A stretch of 45,044 nucleotides of DNA from Acidimicrobiia bacterium UBA4744 (GTDB lineage Bacteria > Actinomycetota > Acidimicrobiia > Spongiisociales > UBA4744). Positions 23,134 to 30,260 of this stretch are shown here, piece by piece; the first letter of the stretch is position 1; every line of letters starts with the position of its first letter. Where the stretch lies: the NCBI GenBank assembly GCA_002403855.1, contig DHIO01000041.1, positions 117,957 to 163,000 on the forward strand, in the 5' to 3' direction. The position numbers and the translations under genes were made by a program. The notes beneath the pieces are model-generated. The model was given only the letters and a program-made list of their open reading frames with translations. It ran no database searches and had not been told where the DNA came from.

Positions 23134-23400
23134 CCGTGCACCTGCCGTCGAATGCCGCAACCCGGCGCTCACCGAGTCGCCGGCTCCAGCCAGGCACTCC
23201 TGCGGCACCCGGGGCCGAACGCTTAGGGCTGCTTCCTTCCGGACCTGACCCGGTTCACGGAGTCCCGCCGCGCAGGACCCGGCCTTCAACGCTGCGTGCT
23301 CGGTGCTGACCCGAATGGCGGACACCCTCGGGCAGGGATTCGGCCCCGCTTGTAGAGGATTTCGGGTGGAGGGCACCCCTAGCGCCCCGCCTAGCACGAT
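23134..23400 (-). ncRNA. ffs: signal recognition particle RNA, large (Alu-containing) type
   Basis: The minus strand carries the SRP core GGTCAGGTCCGGAAGGAAGC near 23225-23250, with flanking GGGTCCTGCGCGGCGGGA and GTGCCGCAGGAGTGCC. The transcript also has an Alu domain upstream: GTGCTAGGCGGGG, GGTGCCCTCCACCCGAAATCC and GGGGCCGAATCCCTGCCCGAGG, all resembling the Bacillus scRNA. The ends pair (ATCGTGC with GCACGGT), giving 267 nt, close to the roughly 270-nt Bacillus RNA. A TACCCT -10 lies 8 nt before the 5' end. It scaffolds Ffh for co-translational membrane targeting. Most actinobacteria are thought to have the short 4.5S form, so the large form is notable. Confidence 0.92.
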
Positions 23401-23408
23401 CATGGGGA

Positions 23409-23414
23409 AGGGTA
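23409..23414 (-). promoter_or_regulatory. -10 element of the SRP RNA
   Basis: Minus-strand TACCCT (23414-23409) precedes the predicted 5' end (23400) by 8 nt, supporting the full-length 267-nt form. Confidence 0.55.
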
Positions 23415-23504
23415 CTACGTGCCCGCGGTTGGCCGGCTTGGTGTCAAGTCACGGATATCGGGCTCACCAGCCGGAACCTGAAGCCTGCAGCCCGACACCC
23501 AGAA

Positions 23505-23523
23505 GCCGGCCCTTAGAGCCGGC
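23505..23523 (-). terminator. terminator hairpin of tRNA-Ser(CGA)
   Basis: GCCGGC (23505-23510) and GCCGGC (23518-23523) form a stem with a 7-nt loop 6 nt after the encoded CCA. The equivalent hairpin follows tRNA-Ser(GGA). Confidence 0.6.
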
Positions 23524-23531
23524 GTTGGTGG

Positions 23532-23623
23532 CGGAGGGAGAGGGATTCGAACCCTCGAGGGCGGTTAAAACGCCCTACGGCATTTCGAGTGCCGCGCACT
23601 AGGCCAGACTATGCGATCCCTCC
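23532..23623 (-). tRNA. tRNA-Ser (CGA)
   Basis: A class II tRNA on the minus strand. The acceptor GGAGGGA pairs with TCCCTCC, discriminator G. The anticodon loop CTCGAAA carries CGA. There is a long variable arm, and the T-loop is GGTTCGAATCC. CCA is encoded (plus-strand 23529-23531). Confidence 0.96.
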
Positions 23624-23633
23624 GGCGGCAAGG

Positions 23634-23639
23634 ATTGTA
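23634..23639 (-). promoter_or_regulatory. -10 element of tRNA-Ser(CGA)
   Basis: Minus-strand TACAAT (23639-23634) ends 10 nt before the tRNA 5' end. No clear -35. Confidence 0.5.
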
Positions 23640-23674
23640 CCGTGGGCCGGGACAGCCGACGCGAGGAGACAACA

Positions 23675-24886
23675 GTGGGAGGCCAGGTTTGTTCCGAGGT
23701 CGGTCGATTGCGGGCGGTGATTGTGCATCGTCCCGACCTGGAGCTGCTGCGATTGACCCCGGGCAACAAGGACGAGCTCCTCTTCGACGAATTGGTATGG
23801 GTCGAGAAGGCACGCGAAGAGCATGATGCATTCAGCGCAACCATTGCCGCTTCGGGTGCGCAAGTCCTGCATTTGTCGACCCTTCTGGAAGAGGTGCTCA
23901 CCGATCGCGAGTTGGCGTTCGAGTTTGTGGAAGCCCACGTCACCGACGATCTCTGTGGGCGGCGCTTGGCCGAACGGGTTCGTCGGTTCCTCATCGAGTT
24001 GCCGGTTCCCGATCTGGTGCGTCACCTGATCGGTGGGGTTACCCTGGAAGAGGTGGGCGAGGCGGAGGGGTTGGTGGCAGCGTTGCACGGTCCCGACGAT
24101 TTCATCCTGACCCCGCTCCCCAATGCGGTCTTCATGAGGGACTCATCGGTATGGGTGGGTGATGGTGTCATCCTCAGTCCGATGAACCGTCCCGTCCGGC
24201 AACGCGAAACAGACCTCCTGCGCTTGATCTACGGCCTCCATCCGCTCTTCGTTGGCACGCCTATCTGGTTTGGCGACCAGGCGGGCGAGCACTACCCGGC
24301 GTCTGTAGAAGGTGGTGACGTTCTGGTAGTAGGTGAGCGGGGCTTGGCGATTGGCGTTTCGGAACGGACGACACCGTCGGGAGCGGCCGCACTGGCGGCC
24401 CGGCTCTTCGAGCAGAATGTGGTCGACCGGATCCTGGCGGTGGAATTGCCGAAAGCCCGCAGCACGATGCATCTCGACACCGTCGTAACCATGGTCGACG
24501 TTGATACCTTTGTGCTCTATCCCAAGATCAGGCAGCAGGTGCGTTCCCTCGAGGTGTCCCCGGGAGGCGACGGCCATCTCGAGGTGGTCGATTCACCGGA
24601 CCTCGTCGCCGGTCTCGAGTGGGTCACCGGGCTGTCCAGTGTCCGTTCGATCGAACCGCCGCTCCAGAGCGTCCAGGCCGAACGAGAGCAGTGGAATGAC
24701 GCTAACAACACTTTCGCGCTGGCCCCCGGCGAGGTGGTGGCGTACGAGCGGAACGTGGCCACCAACGCGGTGCTCGAAGAGGCAGGAATCACGGTTCACA
24801 GAATCCCCTCGTACGAATTGCCTCGCGGCAGAGGCGGCCCTCGGTGTATGACATGCCCGATGCTGAGAGACTCAGTTCCGGGCTAG
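23675..24886 (+). CDS. arcA: arginine deiminase
   Basis: A 403-residue guanidino-group hydrolase (arginine to citrulline plus ammonia). GTG 23675 is chosen because GAGGAG at 23663 is 6 nt upstream and the family N-terminus SEVGRLRAVIVHRP follows; a GTG at 23642 is also in frame. Active-site motifs are FMRDSSVW (Asp), VEGGDVLVVG (Glu), STMHLDTVVTMVD (His-x-Asp) and the nucleophile Cys391 in GGPRCMTCP, 13 residues from the end as in Pseudomonas ArcA. No arcB/arcC/arcD lies nearby, so it stands alone. It converges on tadA and overlaps its stop by 4 nt. Confidence 0.95.
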   Translation: MGGQVCSEVGRLRAVIVHRPDLELLRLTPGNKDELLFDELVWVEKAREEHDAFSATIAASGAQVLHLSTLLEEVLTDRELAFEFVEAHVTDDLCGRRLAERVRRFLIELPVPDLVRHLIGGVTLEEVGEAEGLVAALHGPDDFILTPLPNAVFMRDSSVWVGDGVILSPMNRPVRQRETDLLRLIYGLHPLFVGTPIWFGDQAGEHYPASVEGGDVLVVGERGLAIGVSERTTPSGAAALAARLFEQNVVDRILAVELPKARSTMHLDTVVTMVDVDTFVLYPKIRQQVRSLEVSPGGDGHLEVVDSPDLVAGLEWVTGLSSVRSIEPPLQSVQAEREQWNDANNTFALAPGEVVAYERNVATNAVLEEAGITVHRIPSYELPRGRGGPRCMTCPMLRDSVPG

Positions 24887-25356
24887 TTGCCGCCCTTGCC
24901 CCGCCGGGGTTCGAAGAATCCGCTCAGCTGGGCCGCGCATTCGTCTTCGAGGATTCCGCCGGTTAGTTCGATATGGTGGTTGAGGCGGCGGTCCTGAGGG
25001 ATGTTATAGAGACTCCAGGCGGCTCCTGCTTTCGGATCCGCAGCACCGAAGACGATCCGTTCGAGGCGCGACCAAACGGCGGCACCGGCACACATAGCGC
25101 AGGGCTCGAGGGTCACCACGAGGGTGTGTCCCGTCAGTCTCCAGTTCCCCCGGGTTCGTGCGGCCGCCGAGAGAACCAGCATCTCGGCGTGGGCGGTGGG
25201 ATCCTGCAGTTCCTCGCGGCGATTGTGGTCCGCAGCGACGACTTGGCCGTTCCGGTCGAGCAGGACGGCACCGACCGGCACATCGTCGTGGGTGGCCGCC
25301 CGCGCCGCTTCGGCGAGGGCCGTCTGCATGGCAACTTCGAGTTGGGCAGGGTCCAT
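24883..25356 (-). CDS. tadA: tRNA adenosine(34) deaminase TadA
   Basis: A 157-residue cytidine/deoxycytidylate-deaminase-fold enzyme. The zinc site is TAHAEM (His and catalytic Glu) and EPCAMCAGA (two Cys). VPVGAVLLDRNG and the C-terminal GFFEPRR are TadA-like. It converts A34 to inosine in tRNA-Arg(ACG); that tRNA begins at 45007 in this window. The ATG is 8 nt after a TAGTGT -10 and has no SD, so the mRNA is probably leaderless. Its 3' end overlaps convergent arcA. Confidence 0.95.
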   Translation of the reverse strand: MDPAQLEVAMQTALAEAARAATHDDVPVGAVLLDRNGQVVAADHNRREELQDPTAHAEMLVLSAAARTRGNWRLTGHTLVVTLEPCAMCAGAAVWSRLERIVFGAADPKAGAAWSLYNIPQDRRLNHHIELTGGILEDECAAQLSGFFEPRRGKGGN

Positions 25357-25370
25357 TGCCGCTTACACTA
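25342..25370. promoter_or_regulatory. bidirectional promoter, tRNA-Ser(GGA) and tadA
   Basis: TACACTA at 25364-25370 contains TACACT on the plus strand (11 nt before the tRNA) and TAGTGT on the minus strand (8 nt before the tadA ATG). The plus side has TTGGGC (25342-25347) at 16-nt spacing. One symmetric -10 may drive both directions. Confidence 0.55.
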
Positions 25371-25380
25371 TGTCGCTGTT

Positions 25381-25471
25381 GGAGGGATCGCATAGTCTGG
25401 CCTAGTGCGCACGCCTGGAAAGCGTGTAGGGGGTTCACGCTCCCTCGAGGGTTCAAATCCCTCTCCCTCCG
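25381..25471 (+). tRNA. tRNA-Ser (GGA)
   Basis: Class II tRNA. The acceptor GGAGGGA/TCCCTCC has discriminator G. The anticodon loop CTGGAAA carries GGA, and the T-loop is GGTTCAAATCC. CCA is encoded at 25472-25474. Its first 30 nt are nearly identical to tRNA-Ser(CGA), pointing to duplication. Confidence 0.96.
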
Positions 25472-25477
25472 CCACCA

Positions 25478-25500
25478 AAGCCGGCTCTACGAGCCGGCTT
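25478..25500 (+). terminator. terminator hairpin of tRNA-Ser(GGA)
   Basis: AAGCCGGCTC (25478-25487) pairs perfectly with GAGCCGGCTT (25491-25500) around TAC, just after the encoded CCA. Confidence 0.7.
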
Positions 25501-25536
25501 CTAGGTGTCGGGTTCCGGGTTTCAGGTTCCGGCGGG

Positions 25537-25564
25537 TGAACCTGATACCCGGAGCCTGTAACTT
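25537..25564 (+). promoter_or_regulatory. possible promoter of tRNA-Ser(TGA)
   Basis: TAACTT (25559-25564) with TGAACC (25537-25542) at 16-nt spacing, upstream of the tRNA at 25590. A TAACTT also precedes tRNA-Ser(GCT). Confidence 0.35.
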
Positions 25565-25589
25565 GGAACTGCGGCAATACCGCTGCTCT

Positions 25590-25678
25590 GGAGGGATGAC
25601 CGAGCGGACGAAGGTGGCAGTCTTGAAAACTGCTGTGGGGTTCACGCTCCACCGTGGGTTCGAATCCCACTCCCTCCG
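25590..25678 (+). tRNA. tRNA-Ser (TGA)
   Basis: Class II tRNA. The acceptor GGAGGGA/TCCCTCC has discriminator G. The anticodon loop CTTGAAA carries TGA, and the T-loop is GGTTCGAATCC. CCA is not encoded. It is less similar to the other two serine tRNAs in the D-arm (TGACCGAGC). Confidence 0.96.
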
Positions 25679-25729
25679 CTGAGACGCCTTTGATCCCACT
25701 CGATTCATGCACTCTCGGTCAGCCCCAAG

Positions 25730-25825
25730 CTATGGTCCGGCGCTGCCGAAGATCTTGACGGCTCCCTCCACCGCCTCGGCACCTGAGTTGGCGAACCAGA
25801 GCTTCTCGATTCCCTTTCCGGGCCT
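25730..25825 (-). pseudogene. class III aminotransferase fragment
   Basis: In one minus-strand frame 31 codons read RPGKGIEKLWFANSGAEAVE followed by GAVKIFGSAGP and a stop. FANSGAEAVEGAVK is the conserved cofactor-region block of class III (GABA/acetylornithine/GSA-type) PLP aminotransferases. The frame is closed upstream by an in-frame TGA, and no other part of such an enzyme is seen in the flanks. It is too short to be a working gene and looks like a decayed remnant. Confidence 0.55.
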
Positions 25826-25920
25826 AGGTCAGCTAGAGCGACGAGAACGGTGATCGCCTCGCGCGGCGCGGCGAACAGACCACGGTTGGAGCCATGCCGC
25901 ATTCAGCCACCGAGGAACCG

Positions 25921-26961
25921 TCAGCGAACTGTGAAATACAAGAGCAACAGACCGCTCTCCTCGAGTTCGACTTCGAACATACCGGGGATGTTCGCAACCA
26001 TCGCCACAGAGGTTTTGGTATTGGCGACAAGTTCTGTGGTGATGTCGTACCCGTGGATGTGGAGACGTTCCGCCTGATCGGAGAAGACGACCAGTTCCAG
26101 AGTGTCACCCAGGGCAGCTTCCACTCTCTGCACGCCTCCGACAACCTCGCCGCCGCGAATCTCGAGAGCCAAGGTCTTGGTTGCGCGACTCGCCTCTCCT
26201 GGGACATCGACGGTAACCGCGTCGGCCACCGGCTTGCCATTGATTACGTAGGGAGCGTGGTTGTTGCCATGCAAGCTGACGGTGATCGTGCTCGAACCCG
26301 CGTCCAGCGGGCCGAGGTAGACGGCGGGACCGTACATCCGCCCGATCTTGCGCTCGTCGACGTAGAGATGGGCGTGCCCCTCGCCGGGTACGAGATCTCG
26401 TCCCGCCCGCTCCGGGGCCCAGGAGAATCCGGCGGTATCGACGAACACGTTCAAGCCGCCGACCGGATCCTCTTCGACGCTCAGCGCAATCTCCATGTTC
26501 GGGTCGGCTTCGAGAGGTGTGTCGTCGGGGTGTTTGTGTAGCGGTTCCGCGGCCTCGATGAAGATCTCATCGCTGATGGGCCGTCCATTCGTTTGGTAGA
26601 CGGCGTGGTTGTTGCCGTTGAGCGTGACCTCAACCCGATGTTCCCCGGAAGCCAGGTTGTCGAGGTGGTACCACGCCCCGTACACCCGGTCCCGCTTCTC
26701 GCCATCGACGTAGAGATGGCCGTGTCCCTCCCCCAACACGAACTCCCGGCCGGCCCGTTGCGGGGCGAAGGTGAAGTTGGCTGTTTTCACCTGGAGGTTC
26801 CATCCCGCAACCGGATCCTCGATTGCGAGCAACTCGACTGTGGGAATGTCCTCTCCCTCAGGAATCTCAAATCCTTGATGCGTATGGGCGCCTTCGTCGG
26901 CGCAAGATGCGGTCGCCAGGGCGACGAAGAGAACGAGGAGGAAGATGCGAATCTGGTTCAC
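25921..26961 (-). CDS. secreted His-rich protein: two tandem repeats plus cupredoxin-like domain
   Basis: A 346-residue exported protein. The signal peptide MNQIRIFLLVLFVALATAS ends at Cys20 (lipobox-like, but Thr at -3, so lipidation is uncertain). A short His-containing spacer (EGAHTHQG) follows. Repeat 1 (about 53-137) and repeat 2 (about 168-252) align on FAPxRAGRxxxxGEGHxHLYVDxxK, YG and a VTLNGNNHAxYxxNG block. The last 90 residues (GDTLELVVFSDQAERLHIHGYDI to LLLYFTVR) look cupredoxin-like, with HIHGYD but no Cys, so not a type 1 blue copper centre. Metal (perhaps copper) binding is inference from the His clusters. The start is GTG. Confidence 0.75.
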   Translation of the reverse strand: MNQIRIFLLVLFVALATASCADEGAHTHQGFEIPEGEDIPTVELLAIEDPVAGWNLQVKTANFTFAPQRAGREFVLGEGHGHLYVDGEKRDRVYGAWYHLDNLASGEHRVEVTLNGNNHAVYQTNGRPISDEIFIEAAEPLHKHPDDTPLEADPNMEIALSVEEDPVGGLNVFVDTAGFSWAPERAGRDLVPGEGHAHLYVDERKIGRMYGPAVYLGPLDAGSSTITVSLHGNNHAPYVINGKPVADAVTVDVPGEASRATKTLALEIRGGEVVGGVQRVEAALGDTLELVVFSDQAERLHIHGYDITTELVANTKTSVAMVANIPGMFEVELEESGLLLLYFTVR

Positions 26962-26968
26962 GTTGTGC

Positions 26969-27278
26969 CTAGACCATGGCCACGCGCTGGTTGTCGCCCT
27001 CGCGGGCCACGCCGATGATCCTGCTGCCGTGCTCGTACGCCGGCAGAGTCCTCCGGATGTCGTCCCGTATGCCGGCTTCGATGAGAATTCGTCGCTGTTT
27101 CGGGGCTTTCATGGCGTCTGCGGTCGGTCGCATCGAACGCATCGGCGGTGAAGCCTTCCACCATCCAATCGTGCGCCCAGGTAATCGGCGAAGCGCGGCT
27201 GCCGGACAACCCTTTGCGAATGTGCCTATGAAGAGGCATTAGTTCACGACCCTGCGGGGAATCCCGTTCATCACTCAC
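26969..27278 (-). pseudogene. possible frameshifted gene, unrecognised
   Basis: Two overlapping minus-strand frames look coding in succession. From ATG 27278 the first reads IRKGLSGSRASPITWAHDWM and EGFTADAFDATD, then degenerates into Arg/His-rich text. From about 27112 a second frame reads MKAPKQRRILIEAGIRDD, then TLPAYEHGSRIIGVAREGDN, ending at 26969, with GC-rich third positions. A single frameshift near 27120 would join them. The second part alone could also be a 47-residue gene (ATG 27112). No family recognised. Confidence 0.3.
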
Positions 27279-27623
27279 CCCGTCGCCTTCCTAGCCGCAC
27301 ATGGGAGTGCCTATCCAAATGACCCTGACTCTGCGGATCGTGGACGATGGCGACGATGTCCCAACTGCCCACACCCCTTCGGTCCTACCACCCAGGACCC
27401 CGGCAGAAGGTAGCAGGGCCGGACCGGAAGCGGAGAAGAGGCCCGTGTGTTGGTTCGGCTCCGGTCGGAGTCGGCGCCACATCCGGGTAGCCCCACCGAC
27501 CGAACCTCCTACGCGGCCGGACAGACGTCCAATCCACGACCCCCAGGGCTTGGACAAGCAACCTGCGGGGGACAATGGACCGGGACGAACGGGCCGCAGG
27601 GTGTTAGGTCTGAGCAAGACTGG
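27279..27623. other. intergenic region without a supported gene
   Basis: Open frames exist on both strands, but none has a recognisable domain, an SD or leaderless signal, or convincing composition. I see no structural RNA core (RNase P, tmRNA, 6S) here. Confidence 0.5.
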
Positions 27624-28466
27624 CTATTCGTCCCCGGGATAGGGTTCGTCCCGGAAAGCTCGGCGGATCTCGAGCTCGATCCGCCTCGCCAGTTCGTCTG
27701 CATGAGCAGCCATTTCGTCGATGCTCCTGCCACCTCCCGGCTCTCCCGCTTCCCGTCGAGGGGTGGAACGATCTAGCTTGCCAAGGGTCCGTTTCAACAT
27801 GCCCTCCGCCAATTCTTCCACCCGCCGCTCGAAGTCCTCCTCCCACTGCTTCTCGCGCCTCTTCCGCTCGGAGCGCGAAAGTCGCTCCGGGGCCGGAGCA
27901 GCTTCGGGGGAGACCCCTGCGTCCGACCCGGGCCGTTGCTCCGCACCCTCAATGTCGAGTTCGTAGACGCGTTCGGGTTCGTCGATGTCCTTCAAGTGGC
28001 GCTCGCCAAGCGGGAAGACCGAGACACCCGGGGGAAGCGTTGAACTGACGAGCGCCCGCGTCGTCTGGGAGAGGAGCACCTGACCTCCCTTGCACAAGCC
28101 ACAAAGGCGCGCGGCGCGCACGACGTCAAGCCCCAGATAACCCTCCTCACCGAGCGTCGGCTCACCCGTGTGCAGGCCCACCCGCATGCGAACCTCCCCT
28201 CCTTGCGGCCAGGCGTGGGCGACGTGGGCACGCTGAACTTCCGCGGCGGCGGCTACGGCGTCGCGAGCGCGCAAGAAGGCGAAGAAGAAAGCGTCCCCTT
28301 GCGTGTCGATCTCAACGCCGTCGTGGTGGGTGAAGGCGTTGCGCACGATCCGCCGATGGGCGGCGAGGACGTCCTCATAACTGTCGGCCAGGCGCTTGAG
28401 CAGCACCGTCGATCCCTCAACGTCGGTGAAGGCGAACGTGACAGTGCCGCGGGGCAGTTCGGTCAC
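27624..28466 (-). CDS. class III adenylate/guanylate cyclase-like protein
   Basis: A 280-residue protein. The N-terminal cyclase homology domain (about 5-175) has FAFTDVEGSTVLLKRL, where the Asp starts the metal site, then the equivalent of the GDGF hairpin as QGDAFFFAF, and MRVGLHTGEP and VRAARLCGLCKGGQVLLSQ. The canonical Gly of GDG is Ala, so catalytic efficiency is uncertain. The C-terminal 100 residues form a charged, coiled-coil-like tail. This type often sits in front of large ATPase regulators; here it stands alone. The GTG start is 6 nt after a TAGGAT -10. Confidence 0.85.
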   Translation of the reverse strand: MTELPRGTVTFAFTDVEGSTVLLKRLADSYEDVLAAHRRIVRNAFTHHDGVEIDTQGDAFFFAFLRARDAVAAAAEVQRAHVAHAWPQGGEVRMRVGLHTGEPTLGEEGYLGLDVVRAARLCGLCKGGQVLLSQTTRALVSSTLPPGVSVFPLGERHLKDIDEPERVYELDIEGAEQRPGSDAGVSPEAAPAPERLSRSERKRREKQWEEDFERRVEELAEGMLKRTLGKLDRSTPRREAGEPGGGRSIDEMAAHADELARRIELEIRRAFRDEPYPGDE

Positions 28467-28472
28467 GGGCTG

Positions 28473-28478
28473 ATCCTA
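28473..28478 (-). promoter_or_regulatory. -10 element of the cyclase gene (leaderless)
   Basis: Minus-strand TAGGAT (28478-28473), 6 nt before the GTG, no SD. Confidence 0.45.
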
Positions 28479-28595
28479 GACGGCTACCCGGGTGGGAACC
28501 GCCTCGCTGCCTTGAGCCTGGCAAGCGTCAAGGGTGAGGTGGCGTCGTCACCCGCGATCCACCACCGTAGGAGCTACTCCAAGCCGCCCTCGTCA

Positions 28596-30260
28596 TCAAC
28601 CGGTCTGCCTCAGATCCCGCCGCTGGAAGAGCACGACGGCGGAGCCAACCAATACCGCAGACAGCCCGGCGAGGACCGCAGCGTTGCCCCAGTCCATGCC
28701 CGTCTTGAGCGGGTGTGTGTTGAGGTAGTAGGCGAACGGCGACACCTTCGCCCAGGCGGCCAGGTTGTCGTTGAGCGAGGCAAACGAGTTGACCAAGTGG
28801 AACGCCAGAGCGGCGCCCACCGTTCCGAAGACCGCCACTCGTACCCGACCGGTGGCGGCGCTCAAAGCCAGTGACAGGCTGCCAAAAACCAGCCCGACGA
28901 GCGTTCCCAGCACAGAAGCGGCGGCGATGTTGAGCGGATCGATCCCCAGCCCACCGGCCAACGACCCCAGCCACACGCCGGCGAAGGTGGCGAAACCGAC
29001 GGCGAGAGCGTAGACCACCATCGCCAGGAACTTCTCCAGCACCACCCGGGAACGCTTGATCGGATTGGCGAGCAGCAAGCCCATGGTGCGGTTCTGCTCC
29101 TCCCCGGCGAGAGCCCGCGATCCGATCACTGCGGTCACGACAATGACCGAAATCGGCACCATCAGACCGTACGTCTCGGCCTCATAGAACCCTTCGGCGG
29201 TGCTCATGCTTCCCCCACCGGCGCCGACAAATGCCCACAGTTCCTCGGGGAACTGGTCGGTGTAGCTCAACAGCGTCTGATCCATGAGGCCGTAGAGCGG
29301 ACCCATGAGCAACCCCATCACGAAGAACATCAGGTAAGCAGTGATGATGAGCAACCCCTGGTGCTCGGAGGCGGTCTTGATCCAGATCCGGGAAACTCGG
29401 GTGGCGCCCGCCAGACGGTCGACCGCTTTCTGGGTCAGTGGGTTCTCGCGCAAGCGATCGAGCAGCGTTACGCCAACGTTCTGGCCTCGCAGGTCGCGAC
29501 GGTTGACGCCCACCAGGGCGACGACAGCGAGCACTGCCGCAGATCCGGCCAGGATCCCCAGGTCGCCCCACTGAATACCGTTGACGATGGGCTGGCCGTT
29601 GTCGAAATAGTTCCAGGGGAAGGCCTTGGCCACGTTCTCCCAGCCCTCGATCACGGGAAACACACCGACGGCAACGAAACCCAGCGCCATCAATCCGGCG
29701 GTGAAGCCGGAGGCCAGACCCCGCCGGCCGGTCCACGCCCCGATCGCCATGGCCAGGAACCCGTAGAAGATGGCATTGACGAACATGTGCAGGACGTACG
29801 CACCGACCTGCATACCGGTGATGCTGACGTCGAGGATCCCCGCGACCAGGGGAGCCGCTCCCCACAAAGCCAGTGCGCCGAGACCAACCAGCAGCAACAT
29901 CGACCCGGCCTTGGCGACGAGGACATGGGTGCGGCTCCGGGGGTTCCCCAGCAGGAGACCAATGGTTCCATCACGCTCTTCGCCGGCCACCGACGCCGAG
30001 CCCATCGACACGGCCAGGGCCGCCAGGGTCAAGGCGCCATAGAAGCCGTACAGCACGCCGATCGCCAAGCTGGCGGCGTCGGCGCCGTCCGGGATGCCCA
30101 TGATCTCCAAGAACACCTCGGGAAGCTCCAGGTAGATCGAAAGGTCGATGTCGCGATACACCGCCATAGCCATGAGCAGCAGCAGAGCAAGCGTGACGAC
30201 GGCGATCAACATTCCCTTCCAGCGATCGCGGGTCGTCTTGGTGAAGACGCTGGCCAGCAT
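28596..30260 (-). CDS. ABC-2 type transporter permease, internally duplicated
   Basis: A 554-residue membrane protein with about twelve TM segments arranged as two similar halves. Each half carries the same cytoplasmic loop: VAGEERDGTIGLLLGNPRSR in the first and LAGEEQNRTMGLLLANPIKR in the second. This is the ABC-2 exporter permease layout fused into one chain, so one polypeptide may supply both half-pores. The ATG overlaps the ATPase stop by one base (TGATG). It belongs to the tetR-ATPase-permease operon; drug or lipid export is the usual role of such sets, but the substrate is unknown. Confidence 0.88.
   Translation of the reverse strand: MLASVFTKTTRDRWKGMLIAVVTLALLLLMAMAVYRDIDLSIYLELPEVFLEIMGIPDGADAASLAIGVLYGFYGALTLAALAVSMGSASVAGEERDGTIGLLLGNPRSRTHVLVAKAGSMLLLVGLGALALWGAAPLVAGILDVSITGMQVGAYVLHMFVNAIFYGFLAMAIGAWTGRRGLASGFTAGLMALGFVAVGVFPVIEGWENVAKAFPWNYFDNGQPIVNGIQWGDLGILAGSAAVLAVVALVGVNRRDLRGQNVGVTLLDRLRENPLTQKAVDRLAGATRVSRIWIKTASEHQGLLIITAYLMFFVMGLLMGPLYGLMDQTLLSYTDQFPEELWAFVGAGGGSMSTAEGFYEAETYGLMVPISVIVVTAVIGSRALAGEEQNRTMGLLLANPIKRSRVVLEKFLAMVVYALAVGFATFAGVWLGSLAGGLGIDPLNIAAASVLGTLVGLVFGSLSLALSAATGRVRVAVFGTVGAALAFHLVNSFASLNDNLAAWAKVSPFAYYLNTHPLKTGMDWGNAAVLAGLSAVLVGSAVVLFQRRDLRQTG

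Larger units (their letters stand above)
23453..23623 (-). repeat. inverted repeat copy B: tRNA-Ser plus downstream element
   Basis: This minus-strand block covers tRNA-Ser(CGA) and about 80 nt after it. It is homologous, in inverted orientation, to 25381-25552 (tRNA-Ser(GGA) and its downstream sequence). Beyond the CCA both share GCCACCAA, a GCCGGCTCTA stem, GGTGTCGGG and TTCAGGTTCCGGC. Confidence 0.8.
25381..25552 (+). repeat. inverted repeat copy A: tRNA-Ser plus downstream element
   Basis: Homologous to the minus-strand block 23453-23623. Past the tRNA it contains a hairpin (25478-25500) and a nested palindrome in which CAGGTTC pairs with GAACCTG and CCGGGT with ACCCGG (about 25515-25552). 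Confidence 0.8.

Noticed and set aside
23080..23403. 107-residue minus-strand open frame
   Set aside because: It overlaps the SRP RNA, whose conserved core and end pairing explain the sequence better.
27279..27623. Possible structural RNA (RNase P or tmRNA)
   Set aside because: None of the conserved core sequences of these RNAs are present.
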